This document shows positions 52,208 to 60,968 of a DNA stretch of 64,000 nucleotides, in pieces. The DNA is taken from NCBI GenBank assembly GCA_963777485.1, contig CAVZQP010000001.1, forward strand, positions 124,001-188,000, in the 5' to 3' direction. Made by a program: the position numbers and the translations under genes. Positions within the stretch are counted from its first letter, which is position 1; the number at the start of each line of letters is the position of its first letter. A model generated the notes under the pieces. It was not told the origin of the DNA. It searched no databases and worked only from the letters and a program-made list of their open reading frames with translations. This DNA is from Bog-473 sp963777485. Lineage in GTDB: Bacteria > Actinomycetota > Acidimicrobiia > Acidimicrobiales > RAAP-2.

Positions 52208-53155
52208 GTGATCGCCGCGGTCTTCGACGCGGGGCTCCCCCCACTGCGGGGGTCGCAGCTCTTCTCCACCCAATTCGCCTTCGCCCCTGTGGCCCTCATC
52301 GCGGCCGCCCTGGTTCTCTACCTTTGGGGCGTCAAGCGCAACAACGCGCTGCACCCCCGTCATCGGTGGTCGGCCGGCAAGACAGCGGCATGGATCGGTG
52401 CCCTCTTCACCACGGCCGTCTCCATCTTCACCTTCGTCGGCGTGTACGACGGCGAGCTCTTCTGGGTCCACATGGTCCAGCACCTGATGCTCATCATGGT
52501 CGCCGCCCCGCTGTTCGCCGTCGCCTCCCCGATCGACCTTGCGTGGAGGTCCACGACCGGCACGGCGCACATCGCGGTCACCGAGGTCCTGCGCTCAGGT
52601 GTCGCCAAGTTCTTCGGACACCCGGCAGTTGCCTTCGTTCTCTACGCGGTGTTGATCCCGATCAGCCACCTGACGAGTTGGTACAACCTCACGCTCGAGA
52701 ACGACGGACTGCACAATGCGGAGCACCTTGCCTTCCTCGTCGTCGGTTACCTGTTCTGGCGCCAGATCTTCGGGAGCGACCCCAATTGCTTCCGGCTCCA
52801 CCCCGCAATGCAGTTCTTCTATCTCTTCCTGGCCATCCCCATCGACACGTTCACGGGTCTCTCGCTAGCCGGAGCGACGAAAGAGTTGTTCCCGGCGTAT
52901 CTCGCCACGCACCGAACATGGGGCCCGTCCTACGTCAGCGACCTGCACATCGGTGGCTCCATCATGTGGGTGGTTGGCGACACGCTGATGCTGTGGCCGA
53001 TGATCCCGGTCGCCCTGCGCTGGATGCACCTGGAGGAGCGCAAGGCCGAGCGCATCGACCGGGAGCTGGACGCCGAAGCTCTCGCGGAGCAGGGAGACGC
53101 CTCTCAGCCGAGGTCCATCAACTCGACGCGGACACCATCGGGATCGGTGCAGTAG
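52208..53155 (+). CDS. ctaG: Cytochrome c oxidase assembly factor CtaG (caa3 type)
   Basis: A 315-residue integral membrane protein with about seven helices. FWVHMVQHLMLIMVAAPL and HNAEHLAFLVVGYLFW contain the conserved histidines of the Bacillus-type CtaG/caa3 assembly family, which helps copper insertion into terminal oxidase. The tail is charged and overlaps the convergent VOC gene by 52 bp (the last 17 residues), so the C-terminus is probably not conserved. GTG start. Confidence 0.88.
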   Translation: MIAAVFDAGLPPLRGSQLFSTQFAFAPVALIAAALVLYLWGVKRNNALHPRHRWSAGKTAAWIGALFTTAVSIFTFVGVYDGELFWVHMVQHLMLIMVAAPLFAVASPIDLAWRSTTGTAHIAVTEVLRSGVAKFFGHPAVAFVLYAVLIPISHLTSWYNLTLENDGLHNAEHLAFLVVGYLFWRQIFGSDPNCFRLHPAMQFFYLFLAIPIDTFTGLSLAGATKELFPAYLATHRTWGPSYVSDLHIGGSIMWVVGDTLMLWPMIPVALRWMHLEERKAERIDRELDAEALAEQGDASQPRSINSTRTPSGSVQ

Positions 53156-53550
53156 AGGAACTCGAGCGCCGATGCGCCGAGGTTGATCGTCGTGCGGCTC
53201 GACTCGACGATCGAGCCACCGAACTCGACGACCCTGGATGCGGCCGCTGGCAGGTCGTCAACCCGGAACGACAGATGGGTCAATCCCAACTGGTTGACCG
53301 CACGCCGTGTCTGTTCGCCGAAGGGGTTGGGTTCGCGGAAGGCAAGGAGTTCGATCGCAGTCGGCCCCCGCCGGATGAATTGCGAGGTGACCGCCACGTC
53401 TGGCAGATCCATCAGGGCGGCGAATTCCGAGCCGATCTCGTGGGATTCAGCCTTCTCGAAGCCGAGAGCCTCGCAATAGAAGGCGAGCGACCGATCCAGG
53501 TCGCTCACGCAGATGCCGAAGTGGGAGAAGGCAGGCCCGCTGTCGTCCAT
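53104..53550 (-). CDS. VOC-family protein
   Basis: A 148-residue glyoxalase-fold protein: FGICVSDLDRSLAFYCEALGFEK for the first half and THLSFRVDDLPAAASRV then EFLYCTDPDGVRVELMD for the second, with His and Glu metal ligands. Substrate unknown; the adjacent methylmalonyl-CoA mutase invites thought of methylmalonyl-CoA epimerase, another VOC enzyme, but the length and motifs do not prove it. ATG 53550. It overlaps ctaG's 3' end. Confidence 0.82.
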   Translation of the reverse strand: MDDSGPAFSHFGICVSDLDRSLAFYCEALGFEKAESHEIGSEFAALMDLPDVAVTSQFIRRGPTAIELLAFREPNPFGEQTRRAVNQLGLTHLSFRVDDLPAAASRVVEFGGSIVESSRTTINLGASALEFLYCTDPDGVRVELMDLG

Positions 53551-53616
53551 GGCCGTAGTTTGTCCGCTCCCGCACCCATGGGAGGGCCCGTATGGCCTTC
53601 CTACCCGGATACTCCG

Positions 53617-53622
53617 TAATCT
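53617..53622 (+). promoter_or_regulatory. Leaderless-type -10 box TAATCT
   Basis: TAATCT precedes GTG 53630 by 7 nt and GTG 53624 by only 1 nt, favouring 53630 as the start. Confidence 0.5.
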
Positions 53623-53629
53623 CGTGTCT

Positions 53630-55237
53630 GTGACACCGCTGAACAAGGACTCTCAGGGTGCGCCCGAGCACTACACCGACTCGGGTATCGACATCCAACC
53701 CGTCTACCGCTCTGACGATCTCGCGGGCTGGGATCCGGAGGTGCAGCTCGGCGAACCGGGATCGTTCCCCTACACGCGGGGTGTCCACCGTGACATGTAC
53801 CGCTCGAAGTTGTGGACGATGCGCCAGTACGCGGGATTCGGGTCGGCGGAGGCAACCAACCTGCGCTTCAAGTTCCTGCTCGACGCGGGGCAGACCGGAC
53901 TTTCATGCGCCTTCGATCTCCCGACCCAGATGGGCTTCGACTCGGACCACCAGCGCGCCGAGGGCGAGGTCGGCAAGGTCGGCGTCGCCATCGACTCGCT
54001 GGCCGACATGCGCCTGCTGATGGCCGACCTGCCCATGGACAAGGTCACGACCTCCATGACGATCAATGCCACGGGCGCCATCTTGCTCCTGCTCTATCAG
54101 CTGGTTGCCGAGGAACACGGCGTTTCGGGTGACAAGATCCGCGGGACGATTCAGAACGACATCTTGAAGGAGTACATCGCCCGAGGCACGTACATATATC
54201 CGCCACGTCCCTCCATGCGGTTGATCGTCGACACCTTCGCCTACTGCGCAGAAAACCTGCCCAGTTGGAACACCATCTCGATCTCGGGCTACCACATTCG
54301 TGAAGCCGGTTCGACAGCCGTGCAGGAGATTGCCTTCACCCTTGCCAACGGCATTGCCTACGTCGAGGCCGCCATCGCTGCGGGTATGGACGTCGACGCG
54401 TTCGCGCCCCGACTGTCGTTCTTCTGGAACGCGCACAACAACCTCTTCGAGGAGGTCGCCAAGTACCGCGCGGCGCGCCGCATGTGGGCCCGGATCATGA
54501 CGGAGCGATTCGGGGCCAAGGACGATCGCTCGAAGATGCTCCGGTTCCATACCCAAACCGGTGGTTCGACGCTGACCGCCCAACAGCCGGAGAACAACAT
54601 CGTCCGCGTGACGGTCCAGACGTTGGCCGCCGCCCTGGGGGGTACGCAGAGCCTCCACACGAACGGGTTCGACGAGGCACTGGGCCTGCCGACCGAGCGG
54701 GCGGCCAAGATCGCTCTGCGTACCCAGCAAATCGTGGGGTTCGAGTCCGGCCTCGCCGACACCGTGGACCCGCTCGCCGGCTCCTACTACGTGGAAACGC
54801 TGACCGACCAGGTGGAAGAGGCCGCAACGGCCTACCTTGCTCGCATCGACGAGCTGGGCGGAGCGGTGGCAGCGATCGAGGCGCGCTTCATGCAGGAGGA
54901 GATCGAGGCGGCCGCGTACACCTTTGCCAAGTCGGTGGATGACGGCGAGAAGGTCGTGGTCGGCGTGAACCGCTTCACCGACGCGGAAGCGGAGCCGGCA
55001 GAGGTCTTTCCGATCGACGTCACGCTGCAGCAGATCCAGGTCGAGCGCACTCGCTCGGTGCGGGCGGATCGGGACCAAGCGGCGGTGGACCGCGCCCTGG
55101 CCGACATCGCCGAGACGGCAAAGGGAGAGGGCAACCTGCTCGTCCCGATGAAGGCCGCCCTCAAGGCCATGGCAACCCTCGGCGAGGTTTCGGACGTCTT
55201 GCGGAGCGAGTTCGGCGTCTATCAACCCGGCGGCTGA
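53630..55237 (+). CDS. Methylmalonyl-CoA mutase large subunit (no B12 domain)
   Basis: A 535-residue catalytic TIM barrel of the acyl-CoA mutase family. TMRQYAGFGSAEATN, CAFDLPTQMGFDSD, TIQNDILKEYIARGTYIYPP and HTQTGGSTLTAQQPENN are mutase motifs. The Tyr of RQYAGF and the Arg of ARGTYIYPP match the CoA-carboxyl contacts (Tyr89, Arg207 in Propionibacterium) that select methylmalonyl- over isobutyryl-CoA. The cobalamin-binding domain is missing, so a separate small subunit is required; none is in the window. Adenosylcobalamin could come from the enzyme at 44.6 kb. Confidence 0.9.
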   Translation: MTPLNKDSQGAPEHYTDSGIDIQPVYRSDDLAGWDPEVQLGEPGSFPYTRGVHRDMYRSKLWTMRQYAGFGSAEATNLRFKFLLDAGQTGLSCAFDLPTQMGFDSDHQRAEGEVGKVGVAIDSLADMRLLMADLPMDKVTTSMTINATGAILLLLYQLVAEEHGVSGDKIRGTIQNDILKEYIARGTYIYPPRPSMRLIVDTFAYCAENLPSWNTISISGYHIREAGSTAVQEIAFTLANGIAYVEAAIAAGMDVDAFAPRLSFFWNAHNNLFEEVAKYRAARRMWARIMTERFGAKDDRSKMLRFHTQTGGSTLTAQQPENNIVRVTVQTLAAALGGTQSLHTNGFDEALGLPTERAAKIALRTQQIVGFESGLADTVDPLAGSYYVETLTDQVEEAATAYLARIDELGGAVAAIEARFMQEEIEAAAYTFAKSVDDGEKVVVGVNRFTDAEAEPAEVFPIDVTLQQIQVERTRSVRADRDQAAVDRALADIAETAKGEGNLLVPMKAALKAMATLGEVSDVLRSEFGVYQPGG

Positions 55238-55241
55238 ACGG

Positions 55242-55904
55242 ATGCCAGGGCCGGGCTCGTTCTGGCCGTTGTTCGACCTGGCCGTCCGCACACCCCGGCT
55301 CGAGCTGCGGCTTCCCAAAGAGGCGGAGTTCGCGGCGCTCATCGAACTCGCGGACGCCGGGATCCACGATCCCGACACGATGCCCTTCTTCGTTCCGTGG
55401 ACCGACATTGAACCGGCTCGACGCGCCCGCGAAACGGCCAAGTGGCTCTGGAGTCATCGAGCCAACTGGTCGCCCGACAAGTGGAACTTCACGGCGGGTG
55501 TCTTTGTCGACGGACACCCGGCGGGGATGCAGGACATGGGCGCCGAGCACTTCCGCACCGTGCGTTCTGTCGAAACGGGCTCATGGTTGGGGCGCGCGTA
55601 TCAGGGGCAGGGCATAGGGCGTGAAATGCGCGAGGCGATCCTGCACCTTGCCTTTGCGGGACTCGACGCCGAGGAGGCGTTGAGCGGTGCATTCGAGGAC
55701 AACGCTGCCTCACTCGCCACGTCCCGGGCCGTCGGCTACGAGGAGAACGGGGAGGCGAGGGGGCAGCGACGCGACTCGTGGGGTCGGACGGTGCGGTTTC
55801 GCATGAGCCGTGCTGCGTGGGAGCAACGCCGCCGGGGCGACATCGAGATCGTCGGGCTCGACAGCTGTCTCGACATGTTCGTCGGACCTACGCCAGGGAA
55901 ATAG
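55242..55904 (+). CDS. GNAT N-acetyltransferase (RimJ/RimL-like)
   Basis: A 220-residue GNAT protein. TPRLELRLPKEAE opens the fold, GSWLGRAYQGQGIGREMREAIL is the acetyl-CoA pyrophosphate loop (Q-x2-G-x-G), and NAASLATSRAVGYEENG is the late motif B. It may acetylate a protein N-terminus or a small amine. It starts 4 bp after the mutase stop and is followed at once by the GT-C gene, so it is in that run. Confidence 0.87.
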   Translation: MPGPGSFWPLFDLAVRTPRLELRLPKEAEFAALIELADAGIHDPDTMPFFVPWTDIEPARRARETAKWLWSHRANWSPDKWNFTAGVFVDGHPAGMQDMGAEHFRTVRSVETGSWLGRAYQGQGIGREMREAILHLAFAGLDAEEALSGAFEDNAASLATSRAVGYEENGEARGQRRDSWGRTVRFRMSRAAWEQRRRGDIEIVGLDSCLDMFVGPTPGK

Positions 55905-55907
55905 CCG

Positions 55908-57662
55908 ATGAGCTCGTCCGGCAGTATTGGCGACGACGTGTCCGCGGGCGCATCGACGGACACGATGGTGGAACCCCCGGCACGCACGACGCCCTCGAAG
56001 CAAGAGGCCAGGGCTTCTGTCAATCCGGCCGTCGTGACCGTGGTCGTCGTGGCGGCGCTCGCCGTCGTCTATGGCGTGGTCCTCCGGATATGGCTCCTGG
56101 TGGAACTCCCGATCTGGGGTGATGAAGCCATCGTCGGCATCATGGCCCGCGCCATCGACGGCGGCCACGTCACCGCGTTCTACTTGGGTCAGCACTACGG
56201 TGGCCTCGAGCCCTACTTCGTGGCCCTGGGCCTCAAGGTCGGGGGAGGCGGTGAGCCGGCGCTGAACGGGACGCCGGCATTGCTCTGCGCACTCGGCGCC
56301 ATCCTGGTCGGAGCAGTCACCCTCGCGGCCACGAGGAGCCGCCCATTGGCGCTCGCGGCCACAGGCGCGGTCTGGGTGTGGCCATACGTCGTGATCTGGC
56401 AGTCCGTGCGCGAGGGGGGTTTCCGCGAGGCAACTCTGTGCTGCGGGTTCGCCGCCCTCCTCTGTTGTGTCAGGGTCTACCGCCGCCGTGGCGGGCCGGG
56501 CACGTTCTTCGTGCTGGGCGGAGCCCTCGGACTCGGGTGGTGGGCATCGCCCGAGATTGGATATTTCGTTCTGCCCTGTCTCGTGCTTCTCCTTGCGTGG
56601 TGGTGGGCTGCATCGAGACCTCTCGCCGCGGGTGGCGGAGCAGCCGAGAATGAGCCATCCCGATTGGCCGCGTTCGGACTGGTGGCCGGAGGTGGTCTTG
56701 TCGGGTCGCTGCCGTGGTTGTACGCCAACGCGCACACGGGATTCGCGTCGCTGAAGAGCAGCTCGCTTCCGGCGAACGGCGGCGCGACCTATGGAGAGCG
56801 CTTGTCCGTCTTCTTCCACTACATGTTGCCGTTGCAGCTCGGCGTGCGCACGGTCGGAAGCGGCGAGTGGGTGGGCGGGAGCGCCGTCGGCAAGCTGCTC
56901 TATGCCGTCGTGCTGATCTTGATCGCAGCGGCGTGCGTCCGGGCGGTGTGGGTGGCTGTGGGGAAGCGCACCGCGCTTGTCCCGACTTCCCTTGCTGCGG
57001 GGGTCGTCGCATATCCGTTCCTCTACGCCGCCGCCCCGGGTACGGCCTATTGGCAGGACGGCCGCTACGGTATCTACCTCCCCGCGCTTGTCGTCGTGTT
57101 GTTCGTCACGTCGCTCGGAACGCTGCACGCCAAGCGGCCCCGGTTGGACCCCGAACGAACGTCGGTAGCTGGCGGCGCGCTCTTGCTCGCGGCAGTGGGA
57201 GTGATGGGGGCCCTGTGTCTCACCGTGGCCGGCGCCCGCACGGCCGGCGTACCGGCGAGCTTCTTCACCAGCTGGCGTCAGGGCGACGCCCCGATCGAGC
57301 AGGTGGTGCACGCGCTGCGGCAACATCACATCACCCGTGCCTACGGCGACTACTGGACCTCCTACGACCTCGACTTCTTGAGTGGAGGGAGCCCGGCGGT
57401 CAGCCCCTCGCGGCTCGACACCGTCCGCTCGACGGGGCTCGGCGCCGAGGTGGCGTCCTCCCAGGACCCGGCCTGGCTCTTCTTCGCCCCCGACGAGGCC
57501 GCGCGGGCCGCCGCAACCTTCGGTAACCCTCAGCCTGGCCCGGGGCCCTACACGGAGCAATCATTCGAGGCCCACCTCAAGGCGCTCGGGATCGGTTACA
57601 AGGTGGTGAAGCTCGGCGTCCTCGACGCGGTGGTGCCGACGCGTCGCCCCCCCGGCCTCTGA
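55908..57662 (+). CDS. Polytopic membrane protein, GT-C glycosyltransferase-like
   Basis: A 584-residue membrane protein with about ten helices after an N-terminal polar tail of some 40 residues. In the first external loop PIWGDEAIVG carries the acidic pair typical of GT-C enzymes that use polyprenyl-phosphate sugars. A soluble C-terminal part follows (about 455-584). It may add a sugar to lipid or protein outside the membrane; acceptor unknown. The dolichol-type donor could be made by the GT2 at 46.3 kb (inference). Confidence 0.75.
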   Translation: MSSSGSIGDDVSAGASTDTMVEPPARTTPSKQEARASVNPAVVTVVVVAALAVVYGVVLRIWLLVELPIWGDEAIVGIMARAIDGGHVTAFYLGQHYGGLEPYFVALGLKVGGGGEPALNGTPALLCALGAILVGAVTLAATRSRPLALAATGAVWVWPYVVIWQSVREGGFREATLCCGFAALLCCVRVYRRRGGPGTFFVLGGALGLGWWASPEIGYFVLPCLVLLLAWWWAASRPLAAGGGAAENEPSRLAAFGLVAGGGLVGSLPWLYANAHTGFASLKSSSLPANGGATYGERLSVFFHYMLPLQLGVRTVGSGEWVGGSAVGKLLYAVVLILIAAACVRAVWVAVGKRTALVPTSLAAGVVAYPFLYAAAPGTAYWQDGRYGIYLPALVVVLFVTSLGTLHAKRPRLDPERTSVAGGALLLAAVGVMGALCLTVAGARTAGVPASFFTSWRQGDAPIEQVVHALRQHHITRAYGDYWTSYDLDFLSGGSPAVSPSRLDTVRSTGLGAEVASSQDPAWLFFAPDEAARAAATFGNPQPGPGPYTEQSFEAHLKALGIGYKVVKLGVLDAVVPTRRPPGL

Positions 57663-57668
57663 GCGTTC

Positions 57669-57965
57669 TCAGGCGGTGACGACTGCCTCGAAGTGTTCGA
57701 CGACGGGAAAGGGGTCATAGAAGTGGTGCAGTGCGGCACGCCATTCGTCGTAGGCGGGTGAGCCGCGGAAACCTTCGGTGTGGTCCCGCAACGTCTCCCA
57801 CTCGACGAGCAGCAGGAAACAGTTGGCCCGCTCCACGCAGTGCTCGACACGGAGCGAAAGGAACCCAGGGCTGGCCGCGATGAGGGACTTTGCCTGCTCC
57901 ATGGCCGCAACGAATTCGAGCTCGCGGCCCGGAACGACTTCGAGTAGCGCGTGTTCGGTGATCAC
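57669..57965 (-). CDS. Antibiotic biosynthesis monooxygenase (ABM) domain protein
   Basis: A 98-residue dimeric alpha/beta-barrel ABM protein: EHALLEVVPGRELEFVAAM and PGFLSLRVEHC, then LLLVEWETLRDHTEGFRGS. Members are small monooxygenases or haem-related enzymes; many are uncharacterised. Its start overlaps the M20 stop (57962-57965), so it forms an operon with the M20 hydrolase and the carboxylase. Confidence 0.85.
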   Translation of the reverse strand: MITEHALLEVVPGRELEFVAAMEQAKSLIAASPGFLSLRVEHCVERANCFLLLVEWETLRDHTEGFRGSPAYDEWRAALHHFYDPFPVVEHFEAVVTA

Positions 57966-59143
57966 GCGTGCCCGAGCAGCCGTTCGCGCAAAGCCGGATC
58001 GGTGGCCGCGTCGATGGCCGTCCAGGCCAGCGCGATCGCGCCGTCACGGACCGCCGCGTCCGCCGATGGTGTCACGCACGCAGCCGCGAACTCGCGCTGG
58101 TGATTGACGGCGCCGCCCGCCTCGATGCCGATCAACGGGTGGATCGTGGGCACGGCCAGCGACACGTTCGCCATGTCGGTCGAGAGCGTCGGCGGTGGCG
58201 AGCCTGCATCGTCGGCCTCGAAGCGCCGGCCGAGTGCCTCGGCGTTGGCGCGGTAGGCGCTGAGGAGCGCCGGGTCGACCTCCATGTGGGAGTACACGGG
58301 CGAGAGTTCTTCGTACTCGAGCGTGCAGCCGCTGGCGAGCGCGCCTGCCTCGAAACAGGCCTCGACGCGAGGGCGCAGGGCGGCGAGCCCCTCGGCCGTG
58401 CGCGAGCGCACCATGTAGCGGGCCGTCATGGCTCCCGGGATGACGTTCGCGGCGCCGGGGCTCTCGGTCACCACGCCGTGGATCTGGTCACCGGGCGGCA
58501 GCTGTTGGCGTAGGACGGCGATGGCCACCTGCGCCACCGTCAACGCATCCTGCGCGTTGACCCCTTCCCACGGCGCCGCCGAGGCGTGCGCTTCGCGGCC
58601 TCGGTAACGGACGTCGAAGTGCGCCACGGCCAGGCAGGTCGCCGTGAGGCGCTCAGAAGGCCAAGGGTGCACCATCATCGCGGCGTGCACCCCGGAGAAG
58701 GCACCCCGTTCGAGCATCAGCACCTTTCCTCCGCCGCCTTCCTCTGCCGGCGTGCCGAGCACCCGAACGGACAGCCCGACGTCGTCGGCCACCGCGGCAA
58801 GCGCCAGACCCGCGCCCACGGCGGTGGCGGCGATGATGTTGTGGCCGCAGGCATGACCGATCTGGGGGAGCGCGTCGTACTCCGCGCACACGGCGACAAC
58901 GAGGTCACCCGAGCCCGAGCGTGACTCGAACGCGGTATCCAGCTCGTAGACGCCTTCGGTGACGTCCATACCGCCGGCCTGGATGGCCTCGGCCACGGCA
59001 TGGGCCGAAGTCGTCTCGCCGTAACAGAGCTCGGGGTGATCGTGGACGAAGTGACTGAGAGCGACCAGCTCGTCAAGGCGGCCGTCGACGACCGCGGCAG
59101 CGGCGTCCTTGGCCTCAGCGGTTGCAGTCGCCCCCGGGGTCAC
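57962..59143 (-). CDS. M20 family amidohydrolase / peptidase
   Basis: A 393-residue M20 enzyme with HPELCYGE, the GHACGHN metal motif, the paired glutamates in PAEEGGGGK and a dimerisation domain (about 180-300). It resembles the aminobenzoyl-glutamate hydrolase / N-acyl amino acid hydrolase group. It probably hydrolyses an amide of an amino acid or dipeptide. GTG start 59143 directly abuts the carboxylase stop. Confidence 0.88.
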   Translation of the reverse strand: MTPGATATAEAKDAAAAVVDGRLDELVALSHFVHDHPELCYGETTSAHAVAEAIQAGGMDVTEGVYELDTAFESRSGSGDLVVAVCAEYDALPQIGHACGHNIIAATAVGAGLALAAVADDVGLSVRVLGTPAEEGGGGKVLMLERGAFSGVHAAMMVHPWPSERLTATCLAVAHFDVRYRGREAHASAAPWEGVNAQDALTVAQVAIAVLRQQLPPGDQIHGVVTESPGAANVIPGAMTARYMVRSRTAEGLAALRPRVEACFEAGALASGCTLEYEELSPVYSHMEVDPALLSAYRANAEALGRRFEADDAGSPPPTLSTDMANVSLAVPTIHPLIGIEAGGAVNHQREFAAACVTPSADAAVRDGAIALAWTAIDAATDPALRERLLGHA

Positions 59144-60907
59144 CTACTCGATGACCGCCACGACGTCGCCCGCGCCGACCGAGTCGCCCGCGCTCACGCG
59201 CAGCTCCTTGATCACCCCGTCCTTCTCGGCCGCCACGGCGTTCTCCATCTTCATCGCCTCGAGGAGGCAGATCGTCTGGCCCACCTCGACGACGTCGCCG
59301 ACGGCGACGAGCACCTTTACGATCGTGCCTTGCATCGGCACGGCGACCTGGCCCGAGCCCGTGCCAGCCACCGAGGAGGAGGCGGCGCGCTTGGGCCGTC
59401 CCGCCGCCCGGGCCGAGCCGATGGCGGGGCCGAGGTCGGGTACCCACAGCCGCACCGAGTACCGGCGGCCGTCGACCTCAGCGGTCACGTCGCGTTCGAC
59501 GGTCGGCACCTCTTCGTCGCCGGGCGGTTGCGCCGGGGCGCCGGGCGTGTCGGCCACCAGGCCGCTCAGGTCGAGGCTCTCTTCGACCCATTTGGTCGAG
59601 TGGGTCGCGCCGGCGAAGTCGGGGTGGCTGAGGATCGCGACGTCCGCCGGCAGGGTTGTGGCGACGCCGGTGATCCGCGTCTCGGCGATGGCCCTGAGCA
59701 TCCGGCGCCGGGCCGACTCGCGGTCGGGCGCCCAGACGACGAGCTTGGCGATCAGGTTGTCGTAATACTGCGAGACGGTGTCGCCGCCTTCGTAGCCGGC
59801 GTCGAGGCGGACCCCGGGTCCGGACGGCTGGTGGAACGAGGTCAGGGTGCCCGGCGACGGGCTGAAACGGCCGCCGCTCGGGTCCTCGGCGTTGATTCGC
59901 ACCTCGATCGCGTGCCCGTTCCGGGTGATGTCCTCCTGGGTGAAGTCGAGCGCTTCGCCCGAGGCGATCCGGATCTGCCACTCGACGAGGTCGAGGCCGG
60001 TCACGAGCTCGGTCACGGGGTGCTCGACCTGGAGCCGCGTGTTCATCTCGAGGAAGTAGAACTCGCCGTCCTGGTACAGGAACTCGACGGTGCCCGCGTT
60101 GTAATAGCCGCACGCCTCGGACACCTTGATCGCCGCGACGCCCATGGCGTGGCGCACCTCGTCGGGGAAGGCGGGCGCAGGGCTCTCCTCGACCAGCTTC
60201 TGGTGGCGGCGCTGGGCCGAGCAGTCTCGCTCGCCGAGCCAGAGGGTGTGCCCGTGCTGATCGGCCAGCACCTGCATCTCAATGTGGCGGGGCCACGCCA
60301 GGTAGCGCTCGAGGTAGATCTCCGGGCGCCCGAAGTAGGCCTGCGCCTCGCGTGCGGCCGACTCCATCGCCTCAGCCGCATCCTTGGCGTCTGCGACGAC
60401 CTTCATGCCGCGCCCACCGCCGCCGTAGGCGGCCTTGATGGCCACCGGCCACCCGTGCAGGTCGCCGAAGGCAATGACCTCGTCGGGGGACGTCAACGGC
60501 TCGGATCGACCCGGCACACCCGCGACGCCCGCCTTCTCGGCGGCCAGGCGAGAGCTGATCTTGTCGCCCATCACCTCGATCGCCTCGGGAGGCGGCCCGA
60601 TGAAGGTGACGCCCCGATCGGTGATGGCGCGGGCGAAGTCGGTGTTCTCGGAGAAGAAGCCGTAGCCGGGGTGGACCCCGTCGGCGCCACTCTGTTCGAT
60701 CGCCGCCAAGATGGCGTCGGTGTTCAGATAGCTCTCTGCTGCCGTTTCCCCGCCGAGCGCGTAGGCCTCGTCGGCCATGCGCACGTGCAGAGCGTCGCGG
60801 TCGAGGTTGGAGTACACGGCGACGGTGCCGATGCCCATCTCGCGGCACGTCCGGATGACGCGGACGGCAATCTCGCCGCGGTTGGCAATGAGGATCTTGT
60901 CGAGCAC
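59144..60907 (-). CDS. Acyl-CoA carboxylase alpha chain: biotin carboxylase plus BCCP
   Basis: A 587-residue AccA3-like fusion. The biotin carboxylase (1-445) shows ILIANRGEIAVR, the ATP-grasp loop GGGGRGMK, and EMNTRLQVEHPVTE. The C-terminal biotinyl domain (about 515-587) carries the biotinylation site AMKMEN with K553. It carboxylates biotin for a separate beta subunit that makes malonyl- or methylmalonyl-CoA; no beta subunit is in the window. GGAGGA lies before ATG 60907. BirA, which would biotinylate K553, is divergent 61 bp away. Confidence 0.95.
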   Translation of the reverse strand: MLDKILIANRGEIAVRVIRTCREMGIGTVAVYSNLDRDALHVRMADEAYALGGETAAESYLNTDAILAAIEQSGADGVHPGYGFFSENTDFARAITDRGVTFIGPPPEAIEVMGDKISSRLAAEKAGVAGVPGRSEPLTSPDEVIAFGDLHGWPVAIKAAYGGGGRGMKVVADAKDAAEAMESAAREAQAYFGRPEIYLERYLAWPRHIEMQVLADQHGHTLWLGERDCSAQRRHQKLVEESPAPAFPDEVRHAMGVAAIKVSEACGYYNAGTVEFLYQDGEFYFLEMNTRLQVEHPVTELVTGLDLVEWQIRIASGEALDFTQEDITRNGHAIEVRINAEDPSGGRFSPSPGTLTSFHQPSGPGVRLDAGYEGGDTVSQYYDNLIAKLVVWAPDRESARRRMLRAIAETRITGVATTLPADVAILSHPDFAGATHSTKWVEESLDLSGLVADTPGAPAQPPGDEEVPTVERDVTAEVDGRRYSVRLWVPDLGPAIGSARAAGRPKRAASSSVAGTGSGQVAVPMQGTIVKVLVAVGDVVEVGQTICLLEAMKMENAVAAEKDGVIKELRVSAGDSVGAGDVVAVIE

Positions 60908-60955
60908 GCTGGGATTTTCCTCCGGAGAACGGGTCCCTCACTTTTTCACGCGCCG

Positions 60956-60961
60956 TATGGT
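60956..60961 (+). promoter_or_regulatory. Leaderless-type -10 box TATGGT
   Basis: TATGGT precedes ATG 60969 of birA by 7 nt; it overlaps the alternative ATG 60957 and so favours 60969. Confidence 0.5.
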
Positions 60962-60968
60962 GTGTGCC

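Noticed and set aside
53104..53550. VOC gene next to the mutase as methylmalonyl-CoA epimerase
   Set aside because: It is on the opposite strand with its own start, and I could not see epimerase-specific residues; kept as a generic VOC protein.
59000..60950. A plus-strand frame of about 800 codons opposite the carboxylase and M20 genes
   Set aside because: It is the antisense shadow of two clear enzymes and holds no domain.
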